IMG/VR virus record: IMGVR_UViG_3300020202_000070
Coordinates: 1-64,000 of that record
Source of the DNA: a virus
Strand: one strand, 5' to 3'
Length of the DNA stretch: 64,000 nucleotides
Position 1 is the stretch's first letter, and every line of letters starts with the position of its first letter. This document shows, piece by piece, positions 57,123 through 64,000 of the stretch. A program made the translations under genes and the position numbers. Below the pieces are notes generated by a model. The model did not search any database. It had not been told where the DNA came from and saw only the letters and a list, made by a program, of their open reading frames with translations.

Positions 57123-58040
57123 TCACTTGCCGGGCGCGCAGCCCGGCGGGTACACGAGGCGGTACTCGACTCCGGCCGGCCGGCCGAAGCGGTCGTACTT
57201 CTGGTGGGGCACCCAGGCCGGGCCGACGGCCCTCGGCAGCTCGGCCGGCGCCGCCGGCTTCGGCACTTCCGCCGACCGGACGTCGAAATTCGGCGCCGGC
57301 TTGACGGCCGTCGCCTTCGGGGCCGCTTCGGGGGACGCCAGTCCCGCGACGTGCCAGGGCAGCGGGTCGGAGAGGACCGTGTCACCGCCGGGCACGAGGC
57401 CCGCGTCGTACTTGCCCGTCCCCGCCTCGGCGTGACAGGAGCTGCACGACACCTTGAGGCCCGCGTACCCGGCCGGGAACTGCGCCTCGTCCTTGTGCCA
57501 CACCTCCGAGAGCCAGCGGCCGGCGCGCTTGGTCCGCACGCGGTGCTCGAACACCTTGCCCGTCGCGGCGTTCACCAGCAGCTCGTCGAACCGCGTGCCG
57601 TCGGGGTACTCCCGCTGAATGCTGCGGTTGAACTGCCTGTAGTGCTCCGGTGTGCCGTCGGGCTTCAGGCGCCCGGTCGGGATGGAGTTCTCGACCTCGA
57701 CGTTGCCGACCCACGTCCGGACCGGGCCGGGCAGGTGGCGGTAGCGCTCGCTCCGCCAGCCGGAGACGCCCTCCAGGCCGCCGGGCTGGTGCCAGCGGCG
57801 GTCGGGCAAGCTCGCGATCGTGTGCGGGGCGATCCGGTCGCGGTCGTTGACGACGGCGATGTTCTGGGTGTACCGGGCCGACTCGTACGGCTCGGCCCCG
57901 TCGGGCAGGAGCGGGTCGTACTCGGGCGCGGCCGCGGGCGGGCCCACCACGAGGAAGCCCGGCCGGACGTCGAAGTCGGCGGCCGCGCCCGCGGACGCGA
58001 GCGCGGCGAGGACCAGGAGGGCGAGGGCGTATCGGCTCAT
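57123..58040 (-). CDS. secreted protein with CxxCH haem-binding motif
   Basis: A 305-residue protein. Residues 1-21 form a signal peptide (YALALLVLAALASAGAAA). Residues 45-240 are a folded domain with VSCSSCHAEAGTG near residue 205, the CxxCH site of c-type cytochromes. The C-terminal part is Pro/Ala-rich. A c-type cytochrome-like protein is unusual in a phage; other explanations include a host gene captured by the phage. The haem has not been shown. Confidence 0.6.
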   Translation of the reverse strand: MSRYALALLVLAALASAGAAADFDVRPGFLVVGPPAAAPEYDPLLPDGAEPYESARYTQNIAVVNDRDRIAPHTIASLPDRRWHQPGGLEGVSGWRSERYRHLPGPVRTWVGNVEVENSIPTGRLKPDGTPEHYRQFNRSIQREYPDGTRFDELLVNAATGKVFEHRVRTKRAGRWLSEVWHKDEAQFPAGYAGLKVSCSSCHAEAGTGKYDAGLVPGGDTVLSDPLPWHVAGLASPEAAPKATAVKPAPNFDVRSAEVPKPAAPAELPRAVGPAWVPHQKYDRFGRPAGVEYRLVYPPGCAPGK

Positions 58041-58083
58041 TGAAGCAGGCTCTCCGTTTCGGGTCGGGCGAACGGGCGGGCGC

Positions 58084-58872
58084 TCAGGCGGCGACGGCGA
58101 CGCGCGGGCTGACCGCGTCGTCGGCGAGGATCCGGCGGCCCTGGCGGACGCCGCGGCCCTCGTGGCCCCAGTCCTCGCTCCACGAGTTGTCGAACTCGAC
58201 GGCGATGGCCCCGTCGAGCCACCGGGCGCGTCTGTCGCACACCTCGTGGCGCCAGTAGTTGAGGCCCACGGCGACCGCGTAGCCGCGCAGGAGGCAACTG
58301 ATGTGCTGGTCGAGGTTGCCGGGCTCCAGCTCCCACCACTCTGTCGTGCGGTAGTCGAGCGCGGCCCGCCAGTTCTCCTCGGTCGCGTACCGCCGGTCGA
58401 TGGCCGCGTCGGGCCAGCGGTCGGAGGGCACCGCGCCGTGACTGGCCAGGCGGGCGAGCGCGTTTCGGCCCCACCCGCCCTGGTTGCGGTAGCCGTTCAA
58501 GGGGCAGGCGACGGACGCCGGCGAGAGGCTGAACGGCCGGCCGTCGGGGCCGAGCAGGCCGTGCCGGAGGCGGACGTACTCCAGCGCCCGGACCGGCCCG
58601 AACGCCCAGCAGAAGTTGGTGGACTTCTGGTTCTTGACGCCCAGGCGGTGGCGCGCCGCGACGGCCGCGAGGTCGGTCCCCCGCTCCTCCTGCTCCTCAA
58701 TGAGTCCCTGCCAGTCGGAGCGCGGGATCAGAAGCTCGTCGGGGAAGGGGTCGGCCAAGCCGCCGTAGGCGAACCCCTCCGGGCGCTCGGAAAGCTCCAG
58801 GCCGCGCGACATCCCGGCGGGCTCCTGGAGGAGCCGCTCCGGGGTGCCGTCGTCGATCACAAAGAGCGGCAT
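58084..58872 (-). CDS. papain-like cysteine protease
   Basis: A 262-residue protein with a C1 peptidase layout: QKSTNFCWAFGPVRAL carries the catalytic Cys in FCWAF near residue 88, an oxyanion Gln lies just before, His is in GLNYWRHEV near residue 207 and Asn in VEFDNSWSEDWGHEGRG near residue 228. The spacing fits papain-family enzymes. No signal peptide is seen. It may act in the virion, in host takeover or on the cell surface; unproven. Confidence 0.7.
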   Translation of the reverse strand: MPLFVIDDGTPERLLQEPAGMSRGLELSERPEGFAYGGLADPFPDELLIPRSDWQGLIEEQEERGTDLAAVAARHRLGVKNQKSTNFCWAFGPVRALEYVRLRHGLLGPDGRPFSLSPASVACPLNGYRNQGGWGRNALARLASHGAVPSDRWPDAAIDRRYATEENWRAALDYRTTEWWELEPGNLDQHISCLLRGYAVAVGLNYWRHEVCDRRARWLDGAIAVEFDNSWSEDWGHEGRGVRQGRRILADDAVSPRVAVAA

Positions 58873-58873
58873 C

Positions 58874-59728
58874 TCACTTCCCCTCGGCGTGGCGCTTCAG
58901 GAGGGCGAGCAGCTCGGCCTCGGTCGTCACCGGGTAGACCCGCGCGTCGCGGCCGACCGCGACGACGACGGCGGGCAGCACCTTCTTGGCCTCAACGAGT
59001 GACGTCGCGAACAGCTCCTTCAGGGTCGGATTGAAACCCGGCCCGAACTGCTGCTGCGGGTCGAAACTGTTCCACTCCGGCCGCCCCTTCGCGTCCTTGG
59101 CACACCGCTCGTTCAGGTATTTCTCGACGACCGGCGAGCGGATCGCCGCGTCCTGCTCGCGCGAGAGCGGCTTGTTCGACTCGAAAACGAAGATCACCCG
59201 CAAGGGGCCGACGACGGGGTCGGGCTCCGGGGGCTTCGGCGTTGGCGGATCGACGGGCTTCGGCGGCGGGATCGGCCCCTTCCCGCTGTCCACGTCCACC
59301 GTCCGCCGGATCACTTCCTTCTCACTCGCCGCGCCGACCGGCACGACGAGCAGCTCGACCCGCCCGCTCGCCACGGCCTCGACGACGTAAACGTGCTTGC
59401 CCTTGTAGGTGCGGGTCTCAACCTTGCCCGCGCCGTCCACGAACCGGCCCTTGAGCTTCACGGGGCCGGCCTCCTCGGAGACCTTCACGAGCCCCGCCGG
59501 GCTGGCCAGGACGATGAGCGGCACGTCGGAGTCGATCACGTACCACTGGTCGGCGGAGAGCTTCGACGGGTCACCGGCGGGTGCGGGCGCCGGTGCCGGC
59601 GGGGCGACCGGCGCCGGCGCGACGGGCGCGGCCGGTAGCCGCACGGCCGGCGGCTTGGCCGGCTCGGCCGCGGGGCCGGGCGGGGCGGACAGGGCCGCGG
59701 CCAGGGTGAGTGCGTGGAGCCCGCGCAT
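58874..59728 (-). CDS. secreted hypothetical protein
   Basis: A 284-residue protein from ATG 59728. Signal peptide at residues 1-20 (LHALTLAAALSAPPGPAA), a long Pro/Ala linker, a beta domain and a thioredoxin-like end (VVVAVGRDARVYPV). It starts directly before the papain-like gene, so the two are probably made together. Confidence 0.5.
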   Translation of the reverse strand: MRGLHALTLAAALSAPPGPAAEPAKPPAVRLPAAPVAPAPVAPPAPAPAPAGDPSKLSADQWYVIDSDVPLIVLASPAGLVKVSEEAGPVKLKGRFVDGAGKVETRTYKGKHVYVVEAVASGRVELLVVPVGAASEKEVIRRTVDVDSGKGPIPPPKPVDPPTPKPPEPDPVVGPLRVIFVFESNKPLSREQDAAIRSPVVEKYLNERCAKDAKGRPEWNSFDPQQQFGPGFNPTLKELFATSLVEAKKVLPAVVVAVGRDARVYPVTTEAELLALLKRHAEGK

Positions 59729-59913
59729 CAGCGCTCCTTCGGGGTGTTGTGCCAGCCGTGCCCGCACGCCCGGCAGACCCACTTGGAGTGGACGACCCGC
59801 TCGGTCGCGCGCGACCGACAGGCCGGGCACCGCGGCGCGTGCAGCCGGGCGTACACGAGCGCCAGGAGCGCGAAGGCGAGGAGCCCCAGGGTGAGCCAGC
59901 CGGCGGGGCTCAC
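59728..59913 (-). CDS. membrane-anchored zinc ribbon
   Basis: A 61-residue protein from GTG 59913 (GTGA overlap). One membrane helix (WLTLGLLAFALLALVYARL) then CPACRSR and CRACGHGWH. Function unknown. Confidence 0.5.
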   Translation of the reverse strand: MSPAGWLTLGLLAFALLALVYARLHAPRCPACRSRATERVVHSKWVCRACGHGWHNTPKER

Positions 59914-60245
59914 GGCAGCGGCCCGTGGCCGTCGGTCTTGTCCTTCTTCCGGGCGATCTGACTCTTCAGGTCGTCGATCTGCTTCTGGAGGTCGGCCTTG
60001 TCGCGCGCGTCGCGGGCCGCCAGGTCGCGCCGCGTCGCTTCCAGGAGCGACTCGGCCCCGGCGTGCTTCTTCTCGCACTCGGCGATCCGGGCCGCCTGGA
60101 CCGCGAGTTGCGCCGCCTGCTGCTCGTTCTGCGCCTTCAGGTCGGCCGTCTTCTGGTCGTACCGCCTGTTCACCAGGAGCGTCAGCACGCCCAGGAGTCC
60201 GGTCACCGCCAGCGAGGCCAGCCCGATCCACCCGCCGTCGTTCAT
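59910..60245 (-). CDS. membrane and coiled-coil protein
   Basis: A 111-residue protein from ATG 60245. One membrane span (WIGLASLAVTGLLGVLTLL) and a long coiled coil (QQAAQLAVQAARIAECEK, then a Lys-rich end). Resembles Rz-type spanins or membrane scaffolds. Confidence 0.5.
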   Translation of the reverse strand: MNDGGWIGLASLAVTGLLGVLTLLVNRRYDQKTADLKAQNEQQAAQLAVQAARIAECEKKHAGAESLLEATRRDLAARDARDKADLQKQIDDLKSQIARKKDKTDGHGPLP

Positions 60246-60265
60246 CTCATCCCCATCGGTCTGAG

Positions 60266-60283
60266 GGTGTGGACGCCCGCACC
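60266..60283. repeat. dispersed 18-bp palindrome copy, intergenic
   Basis: GGTGTGGACGCCCGCACC in the gap upstream of the coiled-coil gene. Confidence 0.65.
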
Positions 60284-60369
60284 GCGGCCGAACCGCCGAC
60301 ACGCGCCGCCCGGAAGCAAGGCCGCAGCAACACGCGCGAGGGTAGCAGAGGGGCGGGGGCCGGGGCGCG

Positions 60370-61218
60370 TCAGGGGAGCTTGACGTAGTACAGCGCGGGC
60401 GCCGTCGTGTGGAGGTTCGTGGCCGGGAACACGCCGCCGTTCACGGCGCCCGCGGCGACGCTCTGCCAGGACGGCGCCAGCGCCGTCCGCGTGCGGGCGG
60501 CCTGGAGCGTGACGGTCACCGGGAACGTGTCGCCCGCGCCCGGGACGGCGAAGGTGACGAAGTGCCCGCCGCCCATCCGCACCCGATCGCCCTCGACCAG
60601 CGCGACGAGCAGCCACGCGCTCGCTTCGGAGACGCCCGCCCCGGGGTAAAGGCTGGCTACGGGCGGGGTCGTGGCGACGCGCGCGAAGACCGTGGCGGAC
60701 TCCCCCGCGGGGACGGGCGCGACCAGTGCCGCGCCGGCGTGGAGGTGGCCGGAGATCTGGTAGAGGCCGGCCGAGGGCAGCTCCACCGAGCACACGTCCA
60801 CCCACACCCCGTCCGCCGTCAGGGCCACGCCCTGCGGCGTCTGGCTCACGGCGCCGCGGACCGTGGCGGCGCCCGAGACGTACACGAACCCGTAGCCGGC
60901 GGCGGAGCGCAAGGGGAAGAGGCGCACGACCACGGTGCCGTCGGTAGGGACGTCCGTGCGGCCGGTGACCTCGTAGAGCGGAGCGGTGTAGAGCTGGTCG
61001 GCGAAGGCACCGGCGATCGAGGGGAAGGTAGCGGGCTGGCCGTCATCGACGCGGGCGTAGGTGTACTCGTTCGCGGCCGTGCGGCCGGTGATCCTCGCGA
61101 AGATGTCCTGCGGGCGCGTGTCGTGGAGTTGCCAACCGAAGCCGGACGGGCCGGAGCCGACCGGCGCTAGGTCGCCGGAGCCGGCGAGGTCTTCGGGGCG
61201 GATACGGCGCGGGGTCAT
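60370..61218 (-). CDS. probable virion protein
   Basis: A 282-residue beta-rich protein. Starts MTPRRIRPEDLAGSGDL and has Gly/Val/Thr-rich strands (VVVRLFPLRSAAGYGFVYV). Similar in style to the small virion proteins near 6 kb, so it may be a tail or fibre component encoded apart from the main late block. Confidence 0.5.
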   Translation of the reverse strand: MTPRRIRPEDLAGSGDLAPVGSGPSGFGWQLHDTRPQDIFARITGRTAANEYTYARVDDGQPATFPSIAGAFADQLYTAPLYEVTGRTDVPTDGTVVVRLFPLRSAAGYGFVYVSGAATVRGAVSQTPQGVALTADGVWVDVCSVELPSAGLYQISGHLHAGAALVAPVPAGESATVFARVATTPPVASLYPGAGVSEASAWLLVALVEGDRVRMGGGHFVTFAVPGAGDTFPVTVTLQAARTRTALAPSWQSVAAGAVNGGVFPATNLHTTAPALYYVKLP

Positions 61219-61250
61219 GCCCCGACGATAGCCGGGGCGCGCGGGCCGGG

Positions 61251-62570
61251 TCAGGTGGCGGCAGCGCGGATCGCGGCGAGGGCGGCTTCGGCTAGGTGGC
61301 GGTTCTCACGGCCACGAATGCGAAGGGAGCGGGGTTGGCCCTCTGCCACGAGGTAGTACCAGCCATTACGGTCCTCGCGGAACCAGGGATGGTGCCCAGG
61401 CTGGCGTCGGGGCGGAAGGATGGCATTGGGCTTGAGGAGATCAGCCACGGCCCGTTTTGCACCTTCGACGTCCAGCCGATCGCGCACTTTGAGCGAGATC
61501 GCCCGCCCGCGAATCCTGACGTACCAACCCCGCTTCTCAGTGTGCCACCACGGGTGATAATCGGGCGACTCTTTAGAATGACAGATGGACCGGTTCAGTG
61601 AGGTCAGAGGCATTGCGAGGATGCGATCCACGGCCGGCTTCTTTCGATCAAGCCATACCGTTGCCCCTGTGTAGAGCAGCCTCGCAATTGCCTGAACTGC
61701 AGAGAGGCGTGCATACGCAACCTGGGTCATCCCCTCGGTCGAGTGGTGGGGATGGAAGGAAGACGGCGCGGCACCCGTGGCCTCGTAGACGAAGTCACGA
61801 AACGCCGCGCCAACCTCGTCTGTCGCGACCAGGCTCACCGAGTAATACGCCCGCCGCTGCTTGCCGGTGGCGATCTGGTGGGACCAAGTCCCGTCGCCAT
61901 CCAGCAGGCCGCGGTAAAAGGCAGGCAGCAACGAAGTGGGTCCGTGCCAGGGCGGCATGGTCAGGGATTTTCTCTCCGTTAACCCCTGCCGCTCCAGATC
62001 CGCGACAACCCGAACCGAGCTGAACCGCAGTGCGGACTGAATGCTGCCTTCGCAGTCGCGGCGGTAGAGCGGGGCCGTCGGGACGATCACATCGCGGAAC
62101 TTCGCGAGATGAGACTCGTCGCCACGTTGAAGAGCGATTACCACCTCGTGACGCCCGCCCCGCTTCGAGATACATCCGTCGGCGGCGATGAAGCCGAGCC
62201 AGTACGCCTTTTCGTCCGTGTCGATAGCGGAAAAATAATCGTCCCGAACAAGGTACTGGCGGCGCTCTACCCTCCGCGGGATGCCCCGCCGCCTCAAGAC
62301 GACAAGAACGGTGTGCTGAGGTCTCCCGACAGCCTCGCCCACCTCATGCGAGTTAAGCCCCGAAAGGTAGAGGGCGATGATTTCGTCCTCCTCGGCGGGC
62401 AAAACTCTTGGAGCCGCCCGAGATGGCTGAACGCCACTGCGACGAATAGCTTGCTGAATCGAGTTCTTGGGGATGCCGTGGCGATCGGCCATGACACCGA
62501 GCGGAACGCCTCGCACGTAGTCGTCGGCAAACCGCCGAATCGTCCTGACATCGAAGTGCTTGCCCTTTGG
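61251..62570 (-). CDS. LAGLIDADG homing endonuclease with HTH
   Basis: A 439-residue protein; GTG 62570 has GGAG upstream, while ATG 62654 also reads open. An N-terminal HTH (RRFADDYVRGVPLGVMADRH) is followed by two LAGLIDADG motifs, YWLGFIAADGCIS near residue 120 and FYRGLLDGDGTW near residue 215. Two-motif members act as monomers. The C-terminal 120 residues hold WYVRIRGR-type repeats that probably bind DNA. Its lower GC in places suggests recent arrival. Confidence 0.85.
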   Translation of the reverse strand, partial: PKGKHFDVRTIRRFADDYVRGVPLGVMADRHGIPKNSIQQAIRRSGVQPSRAAPRVLPAEEDEIIALYLSGLNSHEVGEAVGRPQHTVLVVLRRRGIPRRVERRQYLVRDDYFSAIDTDEKAYWLGFIAADGCISKRGGRHEVVIALQRGDESHLAKFRDVIVPTAPLYRRDCEGSIQSALRFSSVRVVADLERQGLTERKSLTMPPWHGPTSLLPAFYRGLLDGDGTWSHQIATGKQRRAYYSVSLVATDEVGAAFRDFVYEATGAAPSSFHPHHSTEGMTQVAYARLSAVQAIARLLYTGATVWLDRKKPAVDRILAMPLTSLNRSICHSKESPDYHPWWHTEKRGWYVRIRGRAISLKVRDRLDVEGAKRAVADLLKPNAILPPRRQPGHHPWFREDRNGWYYLVAEGQPRSLRIRGRENRHLAEAALAAIRAAAT

Positions 62571-62718
62571 CACATCGTTCTCCGCTCTTCGAGGGAGGTC
62601 CGCGCTGGTGTCGTTTACCGTCGAGATGTTCGCTCCTCTTCCCCGCGTCCGCAAGCCCCGTAGCGTGCTTTCCCGCGGTGGCGTCCGCGACGCCTCAGTG
62701 GTATGCTCTGCGTGTGGC

Positions 62719-62813
62719 CGGCGGGAGTAGCTACCCGCCGCAAGCCGCGGTCGCCGTCCGGGTCAGGTGTCCTCCCCGGGTGCGGCGACCGCGGCCCGCC
62801 GCGCGAGGACACC
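62719..62813 (+). promoter_or_regulatory. structured 5' leader with possible pseudoknot
   Basis: Three inverted repeats precede the ATG at 62817: CGGCGGG/CCCGCCG (62719-62725 and 62734-62740), CCGCGGTCGCCG/CGGCGACCGCGG (62745-62756 and 62783-62794) and GGTGTCCTC/GAGGACACC (62766-62774 and 62805-62813). The second and third cross each other, so they form a pseudoknot or are alternatives. The last arm ends 3 bases before the start codon. Confidence 0.6.
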
Positions 62814-62816
62814 ACA

Positions 62817-63194
62817 ATGGCGACACACTTGCCGGCGGAGTTTTTCCGCCGCGGCGGGACGTGGTTCGTGGCGGGCCTTCCCATCACAGAGACGGAGGAT
62901 GTGGCGCTGGATAAGGCGCACGCCGTCCGTGTTGAGGAGAAGACCTGTCTGCCGCTCTTCACCTCACGTGAGAACGCGCGACAGTATGCGAGCGTTGTCC
63001 TCGGTGACGGGTACGACGCGGTCGGGTTCAACGACCTTCAGCGGCAACTACAGACCCTGGACGCCTTCGCCCAATCGGGGTGTACTCATGTCGTCTTCGA
63101 CCCGCGACCAGAGGGAAACGTCTTCGTCCCCATCGGGGACGCCGCCGACGCCCTTCGGCGATTTCTGCTCCAGCCCCCTCCATCTGCAAATTAG
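62817..63194 (+). CDS. hypothetical protein, SseB-like
   Basis: A 125-residue protein from ATG 62817. LPLFTSRENARQYASVV recalls the SseB N-terminal family, and VFDPRPEGNVFVPI fits a beta ending. Assignment tentative. Downstream of the structured leader. Confidence 0.5.
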   Translation: MATHLPAEFFRRGGTWFVAGLPITETEDVALDKAHAVRVEEKTCLPLFTSRENARQYASVVLGDGYDAVGFNDLQRQLQTLDAFAQSGCTHVVFDPRPEGNVFVPIGDAADALRRFLLQPPPSAN

Positions 63195-63303
63195 CAACGC
63201 CGCCGTCGCCGCCGCGGCAAAACGCCAGGGGCTCGATCCGTCTCTGGAATCGTTCCTCGCCGGCCTCGTGCTCGGTGACGCGCAGAACGGGAGCGGCCAG
63301 TGA
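63088..63303 (+). CDS. small frame overlapping the SseB-like gene
   Basis: A 71-residue frame that overlaps the previous gene by 107 bases. Only its C-terminal 40 residues (AAVAAAAKRQGLDPSLESFL) look protein-like, and no good start lies nearer. Its stop overlaps the next start (GTGA). Confidence 0.3.
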   Translation: MSSSTRDQRETSSSPSGTPPTPFGDFCSSPLHLQISNAAVAAAAKRQGLDPSLESFLAGLVLGDAQNGSGQ

Positions 63304-63629
63304 GCGAGGAGCAGAACGGCCCGCCCTTCTGGGTTCGCCGCCGGGGCCGCAACCTCCCGCGGTGGGAGCCCATCCCGCCGGGCCTGGCGTACATCCCGTA
63401 TCAGCCGCGCACCGATGAAGAGCGGCGACTGATGGACCAAAAACACATGCACGCAGCGCTCGCCGCGGCGCGGCTCGATCTGATCGACAACCCGCCCGCC
63501 GAGGTCCGGAGGATTCCCTTCGAGGAGGTGATGAAGGTTCTCCGCGAGCTGTTCACGCAGCCGTCTCCCGACGCCCCGCACATCGTCGAGCAGCCCCAAC
63601 CCCTTCCGCCCGCCACTCCCGCCGAGTAA
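63300..63629 (+). CDS. hypothetical protein
   Basis: A 109-residue protein from GTG 63300 with a Pro-rich middle (EPIPPGLAYIPYQPR) and acidic/Pro-rich end. Unrecognised. Confidence 0.5.
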   Translation: MSEEQNGPPFWVRRRGRNLPRWEPIPPGLAYIPYQPRTDEERRLMDQKHMHAALAAARLDLIDNPPAEVRRIPFEEVMKVLRELFTQPSPDAPHIVEQPQPLPPATPAE

Positions 63630-63688
63630 GCTCAATGCCGCGCGACCCGGCCGTCGGGGGACGGTGCGGGCCGCGCGACCCGCGGGCC

Positions 63689-63706
63689 GGTGCGTGCGCC
63701 CGCACT
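63689..63706. repeat. dispersed 18-bp palindrome copy, intergenic
   Basis: GGTGCGTGCGCCCGCACT in the gap before the last gene. Confidence 0.6.
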
Positions 63707-63726
63707 TGCCTACGGCCGGAGGGAAC

Positions 63727-64000
63727 GTGGAAGGCTGGATGATCCTCTCCGGGCTGTGCGTCTCGGCCCTCGTCGGCCACCTCCTCGGCAAATCGAAGGG
63801 CAAGCCGGTCGCCGGCGCGCTCATCGGCTTCTTCTTGGGGCCGCTCGGCTGGCTGCTCGTCTCGCTCTCGCCGGACGCTCGTCCGAAGTGTCCGCACTGC
63901 AAGGGCGCGATCGTCGCGGGCGCTAAGAAGTGCCAGAACTGCGGCTCGGAGATTCCGCGATGTCCGGCGTGCGGCAAGCAGGTGGGCCTGAAGCACGCGG
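63727..64000 (+). CDS. membrane and zinc-ribbon protein, partial
   Basis: Starts at GTG 63727 behind GGAGGG and runs off the right edge (91 residues seen). Two hydrophobic stretches around a glycine turn (VAGALIGFFLGPLGWLLV) and then three CxxC units (CPHC, CQNC, CPAC) that form zinc ribbons. Resembles small membrane zinc-ribbon proteins. Confidence 0.55.
   Translation, partial: MEGWMILSGLCVSALVGHLLGKSKGKPVAGALIGFFLGPLGWLLVSLSPDARPKCPHCKGAIVAGAKKCQNCGSEIPRCPACGKQVGLKHA

Overview
The window is about 64 kb of very GC-rich DNA that reads as the genome, or most of the genome, of a temperate tailed phage (or prophage) of a planctomycete of the Gemmata group. The host guess rests on six or more copies of the TIGR02996 domain (core like RLVYADWLxE), which is typical of Gemmataceae, on GC-saturated codon use, and on a short GC-rich palindrome scattered through genes and gaps. 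The phage reading rests on a complete head and packaging module, a tyrosine integrase, recombination and replication genes, homing endonucleases and long runs of small overlapping genes coupled by ATGA, GTGA or TGATG junctions.

Layout. 0-1.2 kb: two rightward genes. 1.2-25.7 kb: a leftward late (virion) block. Read in transcription order it holds a ParB-like/DNA methyltransferase, small and large terminase, a 1193-aa portal fused to a zincin-type metallopeptidase domain, a second ParB-like protein, a MuF-type minor head protein, a prohead protease/scaffold, a fibre or decoration protein, the major capsid protein and small virion proteins. A rightward LAGLIDADG homing endonuclease interrupts it. 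No tape-measure gene is visible. 25.7-46.7 kb: a leftward early/replication block with small hypotheticals, TIGR02996 genes, a 927-aa ParB-like protein, an alanine-rich repeat gene, an iteron-like region next to a RepA-like helicase, a YqaJ/lambda-type exonuclease, a CRISPR-like array with a compact TnpB/Cas12-like protein, a RecA-fold ATPase, a tRNA-like gene, HTH proteins and a CsrA-like protein. 46.7-50.6 kb: a divergent control region with paired operators, then rightward genes ending in the integrase. 50.6-64 kb: a mixed accessory part with two GIY-YIG nucleases, an HTH regulator, secreted and membrane proteins (a CxxCH protein, a papain-like protease, membrane/coiled-coil proteins), a virion-like protein, a second LAGLIDADG endonuclease and a structured leader.

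The most notable element is at 39.35-41.30 kb. Seven perfect 36-bp repeats are separated by 35-42-bp spacers. Immediately upstream on the leftward transcript lies a 440-aa protein whose C-terminal half matches the RuvC region of TnpB/compact Cas12 proteins. It lacks the RuvC-I aspartate, stops before the RuvC-III/zinc-ribbon segment, and has an added N-terminal zinc finger. No cas1, cas2 or other cas gene is visible. I read this as a phage-encoded, probably nuclease-dead, minimal type V-like system placed between the exonuclease gene and the RecA-fold ATPase gene. The function is inferred; homology and array geometry are read from the sequence.

All protein family names were assigned by eye from motifs without a database search, so remote assignments (CsrA-like, SLOG-like, RHH, SseB-like) are tentative.
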